Positions 61,971 through 63,991 of a DNA stretch of 63,991 nt are shown here, piece by piece. The notes beneath the pieces were generated by a model. It was not told the DNA's origin, did no database searches, and saw only the letters and a list, made by a program, of their open reading frames with translations. Each line of letters starts with the position of its first letter. Within the stretch, counting starts at the first letter, position 1. This DNA comes from Candidatus Mediterraneibacter pullicola. GTDB lineage: Bacteria; Bacillota; Clostridia; Lachnospirales; Lachnospiraceae. The stretch lies in the NCBI GenBank assembly GCA_019117065.1, contig DXAK01000022.1, positions 1 through 63,991 on the forward strand. The letters run 5' to 3'. A program made the position numbers and the translations under genes.

Positions 61971-63290
61971 ATGAAGAAAGTAGTAAAGTTCGGCGGAAGC
62001 TCCCTTGCAAGCGCGGAACAGTTCAGAAAAGTGGGAGATATCATCCATGAGGATGAGAACAGACGCTATGTGGTACCGTCTGCCCCCGGCAAACGCTTTT
62101 CAAGCGATACCAAAGTGACGGATATGCTGTACGCCTGTTATGAGACCGCTGAAAAAGGGGAAGACTTCTCTGAGCAGCTCGCCGATATCAAGGCAAGATA
62201 TCAAGAGATTATCGACGGCCTGAACTTGAATTTTTCACTGGACAAAGATTTTGACGTTATTAAGGAAAATTTCCTCAGGAAAACAGGGGCTGATTACGCG
62301 GCGTCCCGCGGTGAGTTCTTAAACGGCAAAATTATGGCGGCTTATTTGGGATTTGAGTTTGTGGACGCGGCTGAGGTCGTCCGGTTTGACGGCAGAGGCG
62401 CTTTCGACGACGAGGAGACAGACAAGCTGCTCTTTGCAAAGCTCAGCGGCATGCATACAGCGGTGATTCCGGGATTCTATGGGGCGAAGGCAGACGGCAC
62501 GGTAGTCACTTTCTCAAGAGGGGGATCTGATATCACAGGATCTCTTGTTGCTCTGGCCGTACATGCAGACCTATACGAGAACTGGACAGACGTATCCGGA
62601 TTCCTTATCGCAGATCCCCGTATTGTGAAAAACCCGAAATCCATCGAGACAATCACTTACAAAGAACTCAGAGAGCTCTCCTACATGGGTGCAAGCGTTC
62701 TTCATGAGGATGCTATCTTCCCAGTAAGAAAAGCGGGGATCCCGATTAACATCCGCAATACCAACTCTCCGGAGGATAAAGGAACTCTCATTGTAGAAAG
62801 CACCTGCCGCCAGCCCAAATACACGATCACAGGCATCGCGGGCACAGACGGGTTTGCTGCAATCACTATTGAGAAGGCGATGATGAACTCAGAGATCGGA
62901 TTCTGCCGCAAAGTGCTTCAGGTGTTTGAGGACAACGGCGTCTCTATTGAACACATGCCCTCAGGAATCGATACAATGACCATCTTCGTGAACAAAAGCT
63001 CCTTTGAAGAGAAAGAGCAGAAGATCATCGCGGATATTCACCGGGCTGTGCAGCCGGATCATGTGGAATTAGAATCGGAGCTTGCGCTTGTGGCAGTTGT
63101 GGGCCGCGGAATGAAATCCACGCGTGGCACAGCGGGACGTATTTTCTCCGCGCTGGCACACGCGCACATCAACGTAAAAATGATCGATCAGGGTTCCAGC
63201 GAGCTCAACATCATTGTGGGCGTGAAGCATGAAGATTTCAAAAATGCGATCCGGGCTCTGTACGAGATATTTGTCCTTACGCAGATCTGA
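61971..63290 (+). CDS. lysC: aspartate kinase
   Basis: Phosphorylates aspartate, the first step to lysine, threonine, methionine and diaminopimelate. The 439 residues show KVVKFGGSSLASAEQFRKVGDII at the start, the TFSRGGSDITGSLVALAVHAD nucleotide site near residues 183-203, then two ACT domains (about 310-375 and 385-439; VVGRGMKSTRGTAGRIFSALAHAHINVKMIDQGSSELNIIVGV) for feedback by amino acids. ATG 61971 has GGAGG about 10 bases upstream; the in-frame start at 61872 lies in the hairpin region. Confidence 0.94.
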   Translation: MKKVVKFGGSSLASAEQFRKVGDIIHEDENRRYVVPSAPGKRFSSDTKVTDMLYACYETAEKGEDFSEQLADIKARYQEIIDGLNLNFSLDKDFDVIKENFLRKTGADYAASRGEFLNGKIMAAYLGFEFVDAAEVVRFDGRGAFDDEETDKLLFAKLSGMHTAVIPGFYGAKADGTVVTFSRGGSDITGSLVALAVHADLYENWTDVSGFLIADPRIVKNPKSIETITYKELRELSYMGASVLHEDAIFPVRKAGIPINIRNTNSPEDKGTLIVESTCRQPKYTITGIAGTDGFAAITIEKAMMNSEIGFCRKVLQVFEDNGVSIEHMPSGIDTMTIFVNKSSFEEKEQKIIADIHRAVQPDHVELESELALVAVVGRGMKSTRGTAGRIFSALAHAHINVKMIDQGSSELNIIVGVKHEDFKNAIRALYEIFVLTQI

Positions 63291-63363
63291 CAGAAAACAG
63301 AATATAAATTCAGGTACATTGCAACATACCTTTTTCAAGTAAGAAAGGTGGACATCAGATAAA

Positions 63364-63768
63364 ATGAACATCTTGTTCTTTTTAAAACCAAAGAGTGAGA
63401 CAGCATATGTATATGATCACGGGACGCTCCGTCAGGTTCTCGAGACAATGGAATATCACAAATACGCATCAATTCCTATGCTGAACAAGGATGGGGAGTA
63501 TGTTGGAACGATTACGGAAGGAGATCTTCTCTGGGGAATTAAGCGCTATACGGATCTGAATCTGAAAGAAGCAGAGAATATTTTTATAAAAGACTTTCCA
63601 AGAAAGGCAGACTATGTACCCGTATCTGTTGATTCAGACATGGAGGATCTCTTAAGGAAAGCGATGAACCAGAACTTTGTTCCCGTGATTGACGATCAGA
63701 AGAAATTTATCGGGATCATTACGAGAAAAAGTATTATCGAATACTGCTATGAAAAGCTGAAAAGATAG
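63364..63768 (+). CDS. two-CBS-domain protein
   Basis: A 134-residue protein made of a CBS pair (first about 12-68: TLRQVLETMEYHKYASIPMLNKDGEYVGTITEGDLLWGI; second about 80-132: MEDLLRKAMNQNFVPVIDDQKKFIGIITRKSIIEYC). CBS pairs bind adenosyl ligands such as ATP, ADP, AMP or SAM. It has no effector domain of its own. It is 73 bases behind lysC, with GAAAGGTGG upstream, so a link to lysC is possible but unproven. Confidence 0.86.
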   Translation: MNILFFLKPKSETAYVYDHGTLRQVLETMEYHKYASIPMLNKDGEYVGTITEGDLLWGIKRYTDLNLKEAENIFIKDFPRKADYVPVSVDSDMEDLLRKAMNQNFVPVIDDQKKFIGIITRKSIIEYCYEKLKR

Positions 63769-63790
63769 CCGGAAAATTTACAGAATTCTA

Positions 63791-63820
63791 TTGACTTTAA
63801 GAAAATTCATGTGCTATACT
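63791..63820 (+). promoter_or_regulatory. promoter of rplU with extended -10
   Basis: TTGACT (63791-63796), 18 bases, TATACT (63815-63820) with an upstream TGC (63812-63814) that makes an extended -10. Confidence 0.75.
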
Positions 63821-63826
63821 ACAACA

Positions 63827-63903
63827 GTATGCCGCACAATGAGGTTAAAGTTCTGCAGACGCAGACACCGTAATTGGCGAGTAATGATAATAGGAGGTGC
63901 CAT
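63827..63903 (+). ncRNA. rplU 5' leader, candidate L21 leader RNA
   Basis: About 77 bases from the promoter to the rplU start, including CTGCAGACGCAGACACC and the SD AGGAGGTGCC; GACACC may pair with the GGTGCC next to the SD, which would hide it. L21 leaders are known in Firmicutes as autoregulatory sites. The match is by position and weak structure only. Confidence 0.45.
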
Positions 63904-63991
63904 ATGTACGCGATTATAGCAACAGGTGGTAAACAGTACAAAGTAGCTGAAGGCGATATCATTAAAGTAGAAAAACTTGGTGTTGAAGCTG
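63904..63991 (+). CDS. rplU: 50S ribosomal protein L21 (N-terminal part, cut by window end)
   Basis: The first 29 codons of L21 are present: [20 protein letters not shown], then KVEKLGVEA. This is the canonical L21 start. The frame runs off the window at 63991. In relatives it is followed by a ribosomal-processing cysteine protease gene and rpmA. Confidence 0.95.
   Translation, partial: MYAIIATGGKQYKVAEGDIIKVEKLGVEA

Noticed and set aside
1..63991. CRISPR arrays, tRNA or rRNA genes, transposases, prophage genes
   Set aside because: Read through by eye; no regularly spaced repeats, cloverleaf sequences, or transposase/phage proteins were found. A tRNA scan would be decisive.

Overview
The window is chromosomal DNA from a spore-forming, anaerobic Firmicute, most likely a Lachnospiraceae-type Clostridium. 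Evidence for this: GC is in the mid-40s percent by eye; Shine-Dalgarno sites are strong (GGAGG); sporulation genes are present (alpha/beta SASP, a GerW/YtfJ-like protein, YlbJ); a biotin-dependent Na+-pumping decarboxylase is present; Holliday junctions are resolved by RecU, with no ruvC beside ruvAB; and blocks such as rpmB / Asp23 / FakA / recG / rsmD / coaD / ylbJ and TIGR03960 / TIGR03936 / rng / rplU are in Firmicute order. I see no prophage, transposase, CRISPR array, tRNA or rRNA. The window ends inside rplU.

Layout. 0-4 kb: a membrane-anchored metallophosphoesterase, scpA-scpB (chromosome condensation) and a D,D-carboxypeptidase. 4-6 kb: a 2-isopropylmalate synthase that ends in a complete AraC-type DNA-binding domain, preceded by TTGATT/AATCAA dyads; this is the most unusual gene here. 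6-11.5 kb: a five-gene Na+-pump decarboxylase operon with two different carboxyltransferases, one biotin carrier, one beta subunit and a lipoprotein-like gamma subunit. 11.6-15.8 kb: aminopeptidase P, an RpiR regulator and a flavoprotein. 15.8-18.5 kb: a low-GC orphan membrane protein flanked by diverged direct repeats, then apbE divergent from a NusG-domain-II protein and a Gx-type transporter, which looks like an extracytosolic flavin/quinone redox set. 18.5-28 kb: ruvAB, zapA, a U32 protein, a SEDS glycosyltransferase overlapping its partner PBP, and small conserved genes ending with GerW. 28-37.4 kb: rpmB, Asp23, FakA, recG, SASP, rsmD, coaD, a coiled-coil protein, ylbJ and an M23 peptidase, with two structured intergenic repeat regions.

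37.4-45.1 kb: a mostly co-directional string of RNA-modification and housekeeping genes (RsmF-like methyltransferase, two pseudouridine synthases, HAD phosphatase, YgiQ radical SAM, SDR, recU), many joined by ATGA overlaps. 45.1-50.4 kb: a histidine operon hisZ-hisG-hisD-hisB-hisIE driven by a consensus promoter lying across the recU stop codon; its last gene carries an N-terminal HisF-like barrel that seems to have lost its catalytic aspartates. 50.4-57.9 kb: accessory redox and stress genes (Ogt, a Cys-rich protein, a LysR gene missing its 5' end, two flavodoxins, aldo/keto reductase, cupin, carboxymuconolactone decarboxylase-like protein, zinc macrodomain, HxlR and a flavin/ferredoxin fusion). 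57.9-64 kb: B12/radical SAM protein, DUF2344 protein, RNase E/G, aspartate kinase, a two-CBS protein and the start of rplU.

No computation or database search was run. Family names come from recognising motifs and length, promoters and hairpins from reading the bases, and all regulatory and pathway proposals are inference.
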